Below, piece by piece: positions 33,335 to 45,254 of a DNA stretch of 64,000 nucleotides. Source of the DNA: Acheta domesticus (Eukaryota; Arthropoda; Insecta; Orthoptera; Gryllidae); the NCBI GenBank assembly GCA_031308135.1, contig JAHLJT010000631.1, positions 3,387,371 to 3,451,370 of the forward strand. Reading direction: 5' to 3'. Each line of letters begins with the position of its first letter. Within the stretch, counting starts at the first letter, position 1. The translations under genes and the position numbers were made by a program. The notes beneath the pieces are model-generated. The model saw only the letters and a list, made by a program, of their open reading frames with translations. It did not search any database and was not told where the DNA came from.

Positions 33335-34561
33335 TCTGTCGGTTGGGCGCCGTAGATGTGGTAGCCGGCTCGCTCAGTCGATAGAAAGGCTTGCCTAAAC
33401 TGATGAAGATGGAGGAAGTTGGTGGCCGATGTAAAATAAGAGACTTTTACTCATGTTAACAAATAGGTAGCTTTTATTTAAAAAAAGAATTGCAAGATTT
33501 TACCACTCATTACGGCGAGCATGCTCCCCTTTCCCAATTCCAAAATATGACATGCACACATAAAATAATAAAATAAACTAACAAGTGAAAATTACTACAG
33601 TAAAAGAAAACAAACAATATTTTCCTCTACGCTGATTCCCTCTTGACAGCCAAGCGCGGCCGGGAATCTTCTCTTCGTCGCTCAGTCAAAGGTAATTAAA
33701 AATTGTTCACCAAATTGTTTATGCCTTTCGACCACGGGCGCGCCAAAAGAACGAAAAAAAAATACCGTCTCAGCGGGGCGGCGAGTACAACAAACCAGAG
33801 TTGAACGACCTCGAGCCACCAGCTGTTTGGCAGGGGCGGCGTGGGACGTCTTGAGGCGCCGCACAACGGGTCGCGCAGGGCCGAGTCAGGTAGTAGGCGG
33901 GGTCGCAGGAGTGTTGACCCAACACACAGCGCCGCTCACTTACTGTTGCTAATACTCAGATAATGTCTGCACAGCTGAACGACCTTGTCACTTTCGGTTC
34001 ACCGCACGGTACTTTAGAGTTCGTAGCACGTTCGTGAACGATCAAATAATTCCACGACAATGTTCCGAACACGAGCACAGGTCAGATACTTTTTCTGAAC
34101 TATTTAGAATGTCAATAAAACTTTTCACAATCCGCGGTCTACATTTATTTAAGAACCGCGCACAAATTCTTCTCGAAAACTCAACGTTTTCTTATAAGTC
34201 CAACTAATGAACAAAACTTTATCTCTGGCGCTGGGCGCCTCCACTATAACGTCTCGTCCCCCTGACCGCCTCTTACGTCCTCTCTCTGTGACGGCCTCAG
34301 CCCCTCTCCTTGTGGTGGCCTCACCTCTTCTCTTTCGAGCCTCCCTTCCCCCACCAAATTCCCTCAGAATGTTCTAGAACATTCTAGAGCTTTGTCCACG
34401 TCCGACGGCTATTGGTGAAAGGGTATTGCGTCGTAGAATAATTCCGCCCAATCATCGGAAGTTTTTGGGGCCGAGAAATGAGAGAGAGACCCGCACTCGT
34501 TCTCTCTCGCTTCAATTTTCTGTCAAATAGGGGCAGAAATTAATGACTGGGGGGGTAACGA
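33335..34561 (-). mobile_element. LTR-like segment with adjoining primer-binding-like site
   Basis: Read on the minus strand, a candidate LTR starts near 34561 (GTTACCCCCCCAGTCATT). It carries GC-rich promoter-like DNA with a heat-shock element and an inverted CCAAT box, has AATAAA near 33472, and ends close to 33347, just before GGCGCCCAACCGACAG. That last motif resembles the GGCGCCCAAC primer-binding region next to many Gypsy-type LTRs. No gag or pol is present beyond about 30 bp of internal sequence, so this would be a truncated remnant. LTR ends TG/CA and a TSD were not confirmed. Confidence 0.45.
34367..34389 (-). promoter_or_regulatory. heat-shock element (five alternating nGAAn units)
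   Basis: GAA at 34367, TTC at 34372, GAA at 34377, TTC at 34382 and GAG at 34387 alternate at exact 5-bp spacing: four perfect units plus one near-match. This is the binding consensus of heat-shock factor trimers. It lies in the promoter-like part of the LTR-like segment and is nearly palindromic, so its direction is arbitrary. Confidence 0.75.
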
Positions 34562-34777
34562 AAATCTCAAGGGAGGATGGGGAAGGCGAGGAGCGCCGCG
34601 GAAAAGTACTGGCGTGCACGTGCACGAGAAGACCTCCCAGGCTGCAGGACACTTGGGGTGCGACGAATCGTTAGGGGGCGGGTCCAGCGGGTGGCCTGGC
34701 GCCGCCGTCGACCCCTCTGTCGCGCAACACGGCGCAATTCTCAGGCTCGCAGCCGTAATGGATTCGGTATCACTACA

Positions 34778-34820
<43 letters not shown>
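34778..34820. repeat. (TA)n microsatellite
   Basis: TATATA run with one TATGTA interruption. Confidence 0.95.
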
Positions 34821-34822
<2 letters not shown>

Positions 34823-36734
34823 GAGCCTCATTCTTGCATGACATTATCTGGGTCGTAAGCAGTGATGCATTGAGTATGAGAGTAGGCAGAAGAACACAAC
34901 CAAATATTTCAATTTTTCTCTAAAAACCGAAAGTGTTTCGTCATTTTTTAATTTTTCCCAAGTAACTGGATGTTGAAATGGCACAGACAGACCCATACCT
35001 AATATCCGCCATGCGCTTTCAAAATATTTTTCCTTCAACTTTAAAGCGAACTGATTTTGAGGATGCAGGAATTGTGCGCCTGCGCTCGTTTTCCGACGAT
35101 AACTCTTGCAGGCACGCAGACAGGCCGAATGCTACCGCCCCAACGCCCTACCGCCAGAGACGCGCCCGATCGGACTTGTATGATGTTGCGTCCGCATGCG
35201 ATGCCGCACACCAGTCCCCCCACCCCCACGCGTCAGAGAAAAATGTAGAAGGGATGACGTAGTCACGCGATTCGTCTCCTACGTATCACACACACATCAA
35301 TGCACCTACAAGCAAAGACCGTTGACATGCATCACTTGTTCACCGGTTGTCGAAGATTGCTTCGGCATGTGACACAGAAAACAGTCGGAATATAGGGGAC
35401 ATTAGGGGGGACTTTCATTGTATTGGGAATAGACAATAGGTAGCTGAACCTGTAGTAATGAGTATCTAGGGGGACGCAGGCCAGGTCAGACGTCAGAGAT
35501 CGAATGGAGGTCGCCGAGCAAGGTCTGATGGGAACATTGGTGGCAGATAGCTTCGGTCGAGTTATTAGCTGCTCGTAAAAATAAAGAACACAGGCGAATA
35601 TTACTAGCGACGATCATGATACCAAAGAGTTGTAAAGGACAGTATTCGGGAGAAGGCGCCCACTTGCGGTGATAAAACAGGAAGTCGAATTAATTTTCGG
35701 CACTTCCCAATTCAATGGTTAACTAGGACAGTGGAGCTGAAACAAGATACGAAGAAAGAAGATCGTGGTGATCTCCAATCGAGAAGGACGAAGAGCGCGC
35801 GAAGAGTGGTAACGTAAAAAAATAAGAACTATTTCAATAATTCTATTAAGTTATTTAACAAGGAGTCATGACGAGAAAAATGTATGAGCTCAATTTCATT
35901 TATAATATATACTAATTGATGAATAAATACTCAGTTGTTGATTGAACAAAGCTGATTATTTCATAGTTACCTGCAATCTGAATTAGTAGAATAAAAAAAA
36001 TTCCACAAAACTTGCCTATTCGTATGAGTGGTACGTCAACCAGCTTTAGTAGCAGGGGTAAGTAAAGTTACGTAATTGAACCCAAGTGAATTAAATTAAC
36101 GGAGCAAGCCGGGCAAATGTAGATTGACAATCTATATGAAATTAATTATATAGAGAACTTTATTACAGGCACAAATCTGAAAGTTCACTTCGGGTGTCAG
36201 AAGCCGAGAAGAGCGGTCGTTTCTGAAATTCATTCCCGCAAAAGAACCACCGGAAGAGGCAACCGCCTCTGTCACCAACTCCGTGAATGACTCGAAGTAT
36301 TACGAGCCTAGGGAGCAACCGCGCCTAAAGATTCACTTCATGTACGAGTAACCGGGAAAGACCGCCTCTTCCTTTCTGACCTTCGCCAGCACTCAGTGTG
36401 CTATTCGCCGTGAGAAGCGATTGTTTCTTTTGCGGAACCACGCCGCCACCCAGCCTGCCAATAACAGTCATGCGTCGCTGGGACTCATAACAGTGCCGCT
36501 ATGGTCGGCGAGGTGTCGTCGCAAACGATCTTTGCCGGTTGAGGCCGATGACAACGGGCAGCGAGGAGCAAAGGACTACAGACGGCACTCGAACGCTGTA
36601 CTGTTGTGCGGAACTGTGTGCAACGTCTGAGTTGCCGCTGCGTGAGACAGCGCCGCCGCTACCGCTTCGGCCGCGGCGTTCCGCACGCCGTTGTCTCTAT
36701 GTGAGACTACGCCGCAACCTCCTTTCGCCACTGA
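34821..36734. other. mixed unique sequence, no supported gene
   Basis: It has CpG-rich patches at about 35050-35250 and 36410-36710. A GGCGCCCACTTGCGG motif near 35655 resembles an LTR primer-binding site, but no LTR boundary could be defined. Open frames are short and unrecognised. Confidence 0.4.
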
Positions 36735-37335
36735 TGCTTGATTTTTTACTAGTGTTTCTGGACGCTCCAGCCGCCTCTGATGTTTGATTTTTTGGAGTGT
36801 TTTTTACTAGTGTTTCTGGACGCGGCATTAGTCCCGTAAGTGTAGTGCATGTTCTCTTGCTCGCGAGGGCGGTAATCTTGCTGGATGACGAGATCCGGCG
36901 TTGACCTACCGTAGGCTAGCAGGACTTTCCCCAACCAGATATTTCCCACCAGCGGGGCATCGCCTCCGTCGGGACAAGCTATAAGTTCCAGACAGGTCTC
37001 CCGACATGTGTCGTAGTGTAGCGCATGCTAGTGTGTGTGTAAGTAAGAGGTGAGTATAGGACAAGGAAGAGGAAGGAAACATTGCGCGCGGTCCGTGGCC
37101 CGTTTGTTAGGGTACTGCTCCGGCATTCGCCCGGCGTTGATAGGAAAAAACCACGGAAAACTACAGATCAGAGCAGCCAGCTGCAAGAATACTCCTCCAG
37201 ACAGCGACCGAACTCGTCCTAGCTGACAAAATGTAGGGTCAAAAATCCTGTCACCGACGGGACTCGAACCCGGTCCTCCTCAGAGGCACTGCAGTGATAT
37301 CAGTTGATGCCCTGCGCCACCTCTCCCGATTTAAA
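36735..37335 (-). mobile_element. SINE family A, full-length copy plus extra 3-prime end
   Basis: This is the best copy of the family. On the minus strand the head near 37330-37240 has GGTGGCGCAGGGCATC (box A) and GGGTTCGAGTCCCGTCGG (box B). The body then runs in family order to GATGACGAGATCCGGCG (plus sense) at about 36890, and the tail ends at TTTTACTAGTGTTTCTGGACGC (36807-36828). The same tail sequence also occurs at 36744-36765, so a second 3-prime end abuts it, from a nested copy or a local duplication. The head shows derivation from a tRNA and an internal pol III promoter. Confidence 0.85.
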
Positions 37336-38689
37336 TTTTGATTTGAGCGAAATATATTTTCAAGTAGGTTCCAAGCATTCAAATGCATTTCACTGCGTTG
37401 TGCATGCCACAGGCTGTAATTACGCATAATTCCATCCCCTCCGTAAGAGCAGCGAAAGAGCTGGGAAACTTCTAAGAGAAACAATAGAGGGTAAGTCAGG
37501 TATATTAGAGAGTCCAAGAAGTTAAATTGTCGCCCAAAAGCGTGGAGCCGTGATTACCCTCTCGGGGGTACTCTTTAATTTCCAACGGAACCACTGACAC
37601 GTCTCACACGGCCGCAGGCTGCGCTCTTCTCTTTCAACCCGCGTGCGCATTCGAAATTAGTAATTCTGGTGATTTTTCCTGTCTTTCTAAGCATCTAACG
37701 AAACGATAGACACCTCTCACATGATCGGAGGCTGCACTGGTTTCTACCAATTTCGCTGGCTCGCAAATATATGAGACACTTCTCTTTTATATATCAACTG
37801 CATCAATAATTATATTTCAGCTGCCATTGCATGTCAACTACATTTTCGACCTCCTCGCACCTCATCTACATCTTTATCCATCATCCACGATCCTCTTCCC
37901 GTTTACTGCTTACGCAGTATAGAGCAAATTTTCAAACTTTTTCAAAAATGGCTCCAAACATTTTAATGAAACTGGAAGAGCTTTCAATGAGAAGCAATGG
38001 ACTAGTTAGGGGATGCCCTTTTGTGACTGCCAACTCAACTACTTACCAACGATAGCTTCTCGAAGGACCAGTATGTTTTAGTAGCGAACATAAACGCTGT
38101 CGATCTGAAGTGAAGTACATAATTCCAGGGAAGCTGCTATCATTCGGGTAATTCAGAAGACATTACTTGAAATAGATATAATTGGACTAAATGATTATTA
38201 CATAGAATTTGTTAATAAAATGCACTCTCTTACAAGATTGTTTAAATGAATTGTGAAAACAAGGTAGGTGTTTTTGGAATTGAATTGAATAGCTTATTAA
38301 AACACCGTAGGTGTGTGTTTTATTTTGAATTGAAAATGTTTTGGAACAAATGACAATTAAATTTGTAGCCAAGGGGAAAATCAAAACACAATACATTGAA
38401 CACAATGGTTATCGATGTAGCTGAAAAGAAAGCAGCATTGAAAATATGATGTGTACGCTTAATCTGAATAATCGTCACGAACACATTACACCGTCTTTTG
38501 GTGTCACTCGTGGACGGGGATCACACCTCGTAATCCGGTGACGTCACATCCACACCGGAAGGCGTAGGATGCTGTAGTGAAGAGCGTGCAGCGAGGAGAG
38601 TCGCTGCTTAGAGTTGCATAAACGGTACATACACAGTGCATGGTAAGCGTTATGTTGGTTATTATTGAATTGAATTGATGCCTTATTTT
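37336..38689. other. stretch with no recognised feature
   Basis: AT-rich unique sequence. Nothing supported. Confidence 0.45.
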
Positions 38690-39015
38690 ACATGGCGAGA
38701 CTCTGGCAATGAGGCCTGCTCTTCCTTCTGACCACACGAATTTTGCTACTCTCCTTTCACCAACGAGCGGAAAGAACTTATTACTTGGGCGACGAAACAG
38801 GTGATTTGAATTCAGCTCAGAGGTTTCATTTAGGCTTGAGGATCTTTTACATGCAGTAAATCTACTAACATGAGACAGCCGGCTTTACTTCCCCTCCGAA
38901 GGAAGGCGTACGAAGGAATTTTTAAAGATCCACGGCGTTGATCGGGTTTGAATGCGTGAATTTGGGTATAACAGTCTGTTATGCTAAACGCTACACCATC
39001 GCTGCCGCCATTACG
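38690..39015 (-). mobile_element. SINE family C (tRNA-derived), diverged
   Basis: On the minus strand a tRNA-like head (GATGGTGTAGCGTTTAGC as box A region, GCATTCAAACCCG as a degenerate box B) is followed by a body with CCTTCCTTCGGAGGGGAAGT and TAGTAGATTTACTGCATGTA. The layout is that of a tRNA-derived SINE. Boundaries are approximate. Confidence 0.5.
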
Positions 39016-40708
39016 GTGTGCAACATAACTAAAGCCCGTAATTAATAGTTTAAATCCGTACGTATATCAGCACATACAGGGGGCGTCAATACGGCTTTTG
39101 AAATAATTAAGACATGATGTAATATTGAAGTGCTGGCACACATATGCACAGTAGGAGAAGTTGAATCACATGTGTTCACTAAATGCCTATCACACGTAAT
39201 TCACTGCTCACATTAGTAGATGAACACAGACCCTGTTTACGAGCCCAACGGCGTCTTCCTACAAGTTCCATATTGAAGATGGGAGTTTTTACTGTCTTGC
39301 TTCTTCGTATGAAGAGAAAGTTATGTAATCGTGCGCCGGAAAACGGTGATTTTTTCTTGAATTAAATCCATTCTTTAAAGACTCATTTACAAATAAACGC
39401 ATTTACTATTTTCCGAAACTAGAAAGAGTTTTCGCATAATTTGCATGATATATAAGCAATTTTCAAAAAATTATTTTCACAAAAATGTTAAAGGAGAGAA
39501 TAATGTGTTTCGGTTATCTCAATACTAACTGGTATGTCTGGTTATTCGTTGTAGCTATTCCAGTAATGAGAAGACATTCATTTCAACAACGCATCTTAAA
39601 GAAAGTGATTTTTGGGGCTGGACGCTAATTAACTTACGGATACTTTAGAAACTGAAAATTCGTTCTTAAATTATGTGTGCTTTTTAAGAACATCTTTGCT
39701 CAAGTTAAAAGTAAAATCATTGAATAAAATGGGTTAGTATTTAAATATTGTTCATTACAATCATTGTGTACCTTGATACTAACATGATTAGAAAAATGAC
39801 AAAAATCTAAAACTAAGTAAATCCATTTCACAAAAGGCCTAAAATGACGTTTATAAAATATTCTACAAAATATTTATAAAGGATATACTAAAAATCCACG
39901 CTTTACTTATAAGTGATTTTTTGTACATTAATTTCCTAAAATGCCACCGTAAAATTTTCAGGTAAATGCAAGTATTGTTTACTGGAAAAATTAGATAAAA
40001 AAGTGGAAATTTCCGTTTGCCATTCGCAAATTTTTCCTTTACGTGACGATGTATCCAGAAATAGTGAGTAAAAGGATACCGAACATGATCCCTCCTAAAC
40101 GCTTCTCTAATCCATCGCAAATCTTCAATCGCAGAGTGTCGAGGACGGTCCGATGGGCAGGTGGTCGGAGGGAAGAGTGGTAGGGTGTGGAAGGGGTGGC
40201 GAGGGAGAGGCGGCGAAGGGGTGAGCGGGAAGAGGTGAGAGGTGTGGGGAAGGGGTGAGGGGGGAGGGAGTTGGGGAAGAAGGGAGGGCGGGGAGGAATT
40301 ACGATGCGGAAGGGGGGGAGTGCGTGCGGCGGGTGAGGGTGTGGGGGAGGGGGCGGGGCTCGCATTCTGGCGCGCGCGCGAGGGCGCTTCCCCGAAGCAT
40401 TAGATCTCCTTCATACGCGGCGGCGCGGCGGCGCCTTTGATGTGGGCGCTACCGAAATATAAATAAACAAGTTACGCAAACGTTGGCTCGCCGGCGAGGG
40501 GGCACCGCGGCGGAACGCTGACAATGGCCGTCACTCAGCCCACGGGTTCGCCACGGGGCTCAGCCTCCCCCACGCGCTGCCCTTTGCCACTCCGGTGGCC
40601 ATCGGCGCCGCTCTCGTACGCGCGACAAAAGCCTTATCTATACTTTGATTCAAACTGAACGTCATTAAAAGACTTTCCGATTGTGAAATTTTCACGATCA
40701 CGAGCTGA
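39016..40708. other. unique sequence with a G-rich block
   Basis: 39016-40130 is AT-rich with nothing recognised. 40140-40365 is G-rich on the plus strand (GGGGAAGG/GGTGAGGG-like, degenerate) and is followed by a CpG-rich patch to about 40620. The Pro-rich minus frame here is compositional. Confidence 0.45.
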
Positions 40709-40805
40709 AAAAAAGAGGGGACACTGCCATCCAATCGGGAGCGTCAATACCAAAAATGTAAGTCGTAACGAAGCTGGCGATTGGATGATAGTGTCCCTCT
40801 CTCCT
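40709..40805. mobile_element. short palindromic MITE, CATCCAATC family, copy 1
   Basis: Left arm GAGGGGACACTGCCATCCAA and right arm TTGGATGATAGTGTCCCTCT pair around a roughly 45-bp centre. The core CATCCAATCGGGAGC recurs in the palindromes at 48920-49110 and 59370-59545. Confidence 0.6.
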
Positions 40806-41697
40806 ACCAGATCGTACGCTGAATGGACTTACCGTTTTAAGAGTTAAGGGACGTTCCGATTCTACCGATACGATTCCAGAATCAATTCTTTTCTTTCTAA
40901 TTACTTTGTTTCGGTTACTTTGTTTTCGGTAATTGCTGGAATCAAATCTAATTGATACATTGGCCATTTTTTAGTACATTAGTGCACCGTTGTCTGATGA
41001 AATATGGATACATTGCATTTTCATATTTTTAAGGTTTAAATTTTGATGATATTCATTAAAAAAATAACATTTAGAGTAAGTCTGAGCTTAATGCAGAGAG
41101 TTATGCAGATCCTTATTTCATGGGAGAGCTATTGCACAAGTAATTTTTCTTAGAGGTTTCACAATCTGTGGACATAAACAATTTGAACACAGAAACACTT
41201 GTGATTCGATAATCCTTGCACGTTTATGCAGTTGAATCATTTTAACCTTAGTATCAAGAGACAAATTATACAAAAGAGCTATTTCAAATATTCGATTCAT
41301 TTTTAGAAATCGAATGTCCCTAACCATACCAGTGGATGAATAAGATTTTCATGAAATTATGAAGGAAAAAAGTAGAAAAAAATTAAAACTGAAGGAAAGA
41401 AAGGAAACGTCGCTAAAAAACAGGTTTATCTGAGATTAGCCAAAGTTTCATTATGGCATTCACGAGGATGCTCCATGGTGGAAAGACCACCTTGAGTTCC
41501 ACCGTAGGATGCTCCCAAAATAACAATTATAGATTATTTTGTATTGTTAGAGGGCTGGTTTCTTTTGTAGTTCATCCAGTATATAAGATTCGGATTATTG
41601 ACGTAATCGTGCAAAAAAATCAATGGGTGTCTAAAGCATAGCCAGATCATTTACAAAATGGCACTTTCAAAAATTCTTGTAATATGTTAGGATCATA
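40806..41697. other. stretch with no recognised feature
   Basis: AT-rich unique sequence. Nothing supported. Confidence 0.45.
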
Positions 41698-42273
41698 ACC
41701 AGCAGCAGGGGCGGCTCGTCCTAAGGGGCCACAGGGGCCGGGCCCCACCAAGATTTAATAAATCAAAAAATGTTTATTTATCTTTATCGTAATCTCTTTT
41801 TGATAATTGTAGTACTTTATTGGAATTCTTTATTCGTGAAGATCGACAATTCGTCTCCAGAACTCATTCCAAGTCCCATTAACCAGGAATTGAGGGTCAT
41901 AGTTACTTGCCGCACTCAAAGATAGCGTTAGTAGCATTCAAGGGGCCGGCCTGCGTGGGCCCCAAAGCCGGTAACTCCGCTCCGTTTACAAGGTCAACGC
42001 CCTTCCGCACTGGGCGCGAGTACTGCTTGCTAATTCTAGCAGCCCTTGGGACCCGCACCATCGGGCCCTTCTCGGAAGAACGGCAGGCTGAGCGCCCGGT
42101 TTTCAAAATGCACGTGAAAGTTCTGCGCGCTATAAGATGAACACAGAGGATTCGTTACACCGTTTTCAGTTTTCTTCACTGAGACTTGAAGAAAAAAATG
42201 ATATTAAATTGTTAGTAGCACATCAACCGAGTATACTTTTCATGTACACAAATTGATGGGAAGAAAAAATGAA

Positions 42274-43386
42274 CATTCTGTAATTCGTAATTTCAGCAAA
42301 CAACTATGGTTCACTGTGAGTGAATTAAAACAAAGCTTATATTGCTTTTTTATTTATTATTTGGTGGTGATGGGTTGTGGACGACAATGGGCTGTAAGGA
42401 TCTGAAACATTTGAGGGAAATGATAAAGAAACACGAAGAAACGCACGAAGCAACACGAAGAAGTTGCATTTAGAAAACGCTCGTAAATTTAAAACTTTTC
42501 GAACCTTGAACATTGTTGTACAGATTGATTCAGCGATCAAAATTTCAATCTAGAAACATAATGAACAAGTCGCAAAAAATAAACTATTTTAGGTAGAGAG
42601 ATTGAGTGTTTAAAATTCTGTGCAATTCATGAACCAGCATTGAGAGAGCATGATGAATCTGAAGATTCAAAAAACTGTGCAAAATTTTTAGACTTATCGT
42701 TATTCGGCAATCTAGACAGAGTGTTAAATGAACATTTAAACATTTTTTCTGTTTATAAATACTAGTGAGATCCCGTGCGATTAAATCGCACGGTTAGTCA
42801 AATAACCAAACTGTTTTCTGCTTAAATTCTTTTTTTGTATTCCAGCATTATAAACAACCTAACCTCACTAAGATCACTAACCTCTCATATTTCAAGATTT
42901 CTATTCAATGTAGAAAATCACGTTCACGTGCTTACACAACCTACACTAAATTGAAACAAACAAAAATGCATGAGATTGCATTTCCCGCCACCGTCCGAGT
43001 GTAATTTTCTTCCGATAGATCGCGCGGCAATCAGATATTGCAGATCCCGAATTACTACTTTTTTTAATATTTAGGTATTTTTAACGCCCTTTTTCAATAC
43101 GAATGTCACATGTGCAGGTGAAAAGAAACACGATTTTTCAATCCATTGCTTCTTTATACAGATCGGTTTCGTATGTCGCCCAATTTATTGAAAAGACCAA
43201 ACAGCCCTTTGAGAAATAATATATAAGATAACTCACACGACGTAGAACGAGCTGCTAGATTCTATGTATGAAGTGTATTTGGACGAAGTGAAGAGAGACC
43301 TAGATGTAGCAGATTTTGTTTCTCTGCAGGCCAATTAAACAACTGACATAACACGACCAAGTCAATTTGTCTTAATTTTACGGTAT
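42274..43386 (+). pseudogene. hAT transposase relic (TTF-type zinc finger, ZMYM1-like)
   Basis: Pieces appear in the correct order. 42274-42402: RNFSKQLWFTVSELKQSLYC, like the W-T-x-x-K/E-x-x-LFC zinc-binding start of TTF domains. After a frameshift, 42363-42474: GGDGLWTTMGCKDLKHLREM, then IKKHEETHE, the conserved L-FG-----W---G--D-KHL---I-KHE-S-H segment. 42601-42761: IECLKFCAIHEPALREHDES, then LSLFGNLDRVLNEHLN. 43190-43386: NELLDSMYEVYLDEVKRDLD and, after an in-frame stop, TTDITRPSQFVLILRY, the region that carries the first catalytic Asp (D-TTD-S). Here that Asp position reads Asn plus stop. It is clearly dead. Confidence 0.85.
42762..43162 (-). mobile_element. short non-autonomous Helitron
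   Basis: On the minus strand the 3-prime end shows a perfect 21-nt palindrome (CCGTGCGATTTAATCGCACGG, described here in two 10-nt arms CCGTGCGATT and AATCGCACGG) followed 8 nt later by CTAG and host T. This is the hairpin-plus-CTRR signature of Helitrons, which move by rolling-circle replication. The best 5-prime end is TCTGTATAAAGAAGC at 43162, preceded by host A, giving insertion between A and T with no TSD. Removing it joins the two halves of the interrupted hAT transposase sequence. The 3-prime end is firm, the 5-prime end less so. Confidence 0.65.
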
Positions 43387-43698
43387 GTTTCCCTTTCAAA
43401 CTCTAGGCATTCAGAAAGATAAGCTACGGCATTAGCATTTTTACACAAATCATTTTTTTCCATTGACATACCAATATTTGATTAAACATCTTAATAAAAA
43501 TTCCTACTTCTGTTTTTGTGGAAAACAGATTATTATTAGCAGATATTGATTTAAAGGTTTAATTAATTAATTGATAATTAATATTAATTAAATAATTGAT
43601 TAACTGACAATTATTTAATTAAATAAGATTGATTATGAGATGAAATTCGTGCTTTTGCTCCTGGTCCCACCAAGAAAAAATATCACGAGCCGCCACTG

Positions 43699-45250
43699 AC
43701 GAGCAGTTATTCTTATTCTGCGAGTGTCGTTGTGAATATCAGTATGTGTGGAAGATATTTCATTTATGTAATATATACTATGGTAGTGGAATTTTAGAAA
43801 TGAAATATTTTTTCGTTATCATCACCACTAATTAGAGCAATAACTACATTTATGATATGAACTAGTATAAAACGTGTTCAAAAATGTGCTTATTGCACAA
43901 TGTTGTAGTGCTATCACTATATTTACGAAACCTGTCATTATTTTGTATGAATTCTGTTACTGGCAATTGTCTCAGTGCAGAACTAATACAAAAATTCCAG
44001 ATTCCAGTGGAAATCACAATCAAACCATGGAAGAAGAATGGTCTTTTTCCATGCCAGAACCTTGTGTACGGGTGGTGAACATTCCTGATACGGACATTAC
44101 GCATACATTTGTGTAACTAATTTTACATTATAGGCGATAGAAAGATATCGTAGTCATCAATGGCGATCGAGCACAGCAATTGCAAATGTTTATCGCTATG
44201 ATCGGTCTTAAGGATTGGTTTTCTCAAAAAGTTGCAACATGCATGTATGCAAACGCAACCGACGGTGAACAGCATTGTGAACTGTCGTCTTCTTTATTCC
44301 TGGTTATCTTGCTGCTTGTCTAATAGATATCCTTGGATCGATCTACGCACATTGCCAAACACCTCGCCGTGGATGTCTGGATTTCCGCCACAGCGCTGTG
44401 CAGTTTCACAACACTGCCACTTGCCAAGTGCTGATCACACCACTTCTCTGTGTTGTTTTAAATGTCGGCGGATCATTGTTGCACACACGACGTTAGTTTT
44501 GTAGCATTTGAATTAGGGATTTTGATTCTGCATAGCACCACACAACCTATGCACACTCGTTTCCGGAGACTATTTTAGAAAAAACTGCATCTGCTGCTTT
44601 TTCTGCAGTAGAATCACTGTTACCAAGATTAGTACGTAATATGTTTGACTGCAGTTTTAAAAATCGAAACAATGACTTGAAATAAATAAGGGGAGAAAGT
44701 AAAAAGCTATAAACATTTAAAAAGTTTGGAGTCTCACGGTGGACTCGCGGTATATTAATGTTTTGAATTTTGAAAATTACATTCCCGTCATTCGATGGAG
44801 CTGCAACCTCTAGTTTGTTGGGGCACCAGCTGCCTCTGATCACAAATAATAGATAAATTTATCCTGCAAATAGAAACAGAAAATGGGGGCAGAATTGATA
44901 ATGATAATAATAATAAAACAGTAACAAAATAAAAATACAATAATAATAATGTAATGATCATACAACAGAATTTTGTGTAACACCACAGCAACAATTTTGG
45001 GTACGATATTGTCGTTTTGCACTTCACTTCACCTCACTACACTACAGTAAGCTACTTTCCATGCCCCGACCATTTTACCTCTTTTCTCTCACCCGATTTC
45101 CTCACTGACCCAACACTACAATGCACCACACTGCACGCCAATGCACTTTTCTGCACTTAACTACAAGTACATTTCTTATTCTAAATAGAAAATACAAACC
45201 AGATAATATTGTTAATAAAAACTAAATTATATTCGATCCAATCTATTTCT
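43699..45250. other. stretch with no recognised gene
   Basis: AT-rich sequence with a short (AAT)n run near 44905-44950 and CACTACACT-like low-complexity DNA at 45020-45170. No supported coding region. Confidence 0.45.
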
Positions 45251-45254
45251 AAAC

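Larger units (their letters stand above)
41706..43698 (+). mobile_element. hAT element (TTF/ZMYM1-like), decayed
   Basis: This 1993-bp element has ends CAGGGGCGGCTCGTCC (left) and CACGAGCCGCCACTG (right) and is flanked by ACCAGCAG (41698-41705) and ACGAGCAG (43699-43706), an 8-bp TSD with one mismatch. The left subterminal region is rich in GGGGCC/GGCCCC. It contains pieces of a transposase of the TTF-zinc-finger/ZMYM1-like hAT group between 42274 and 43386, and a short Helitron has landed inside that relic. The C-terminal third of the transposase is missing. Confidence 0.9.

Noticed and set aside
35345..35665. Possible plus-strand LTR ending before GGCGCCCACTTGCGG
   Set aside because: Only the primer-binding-like motif and an AATAAAG were seen; no LTR ends, partner LTR or coding region.
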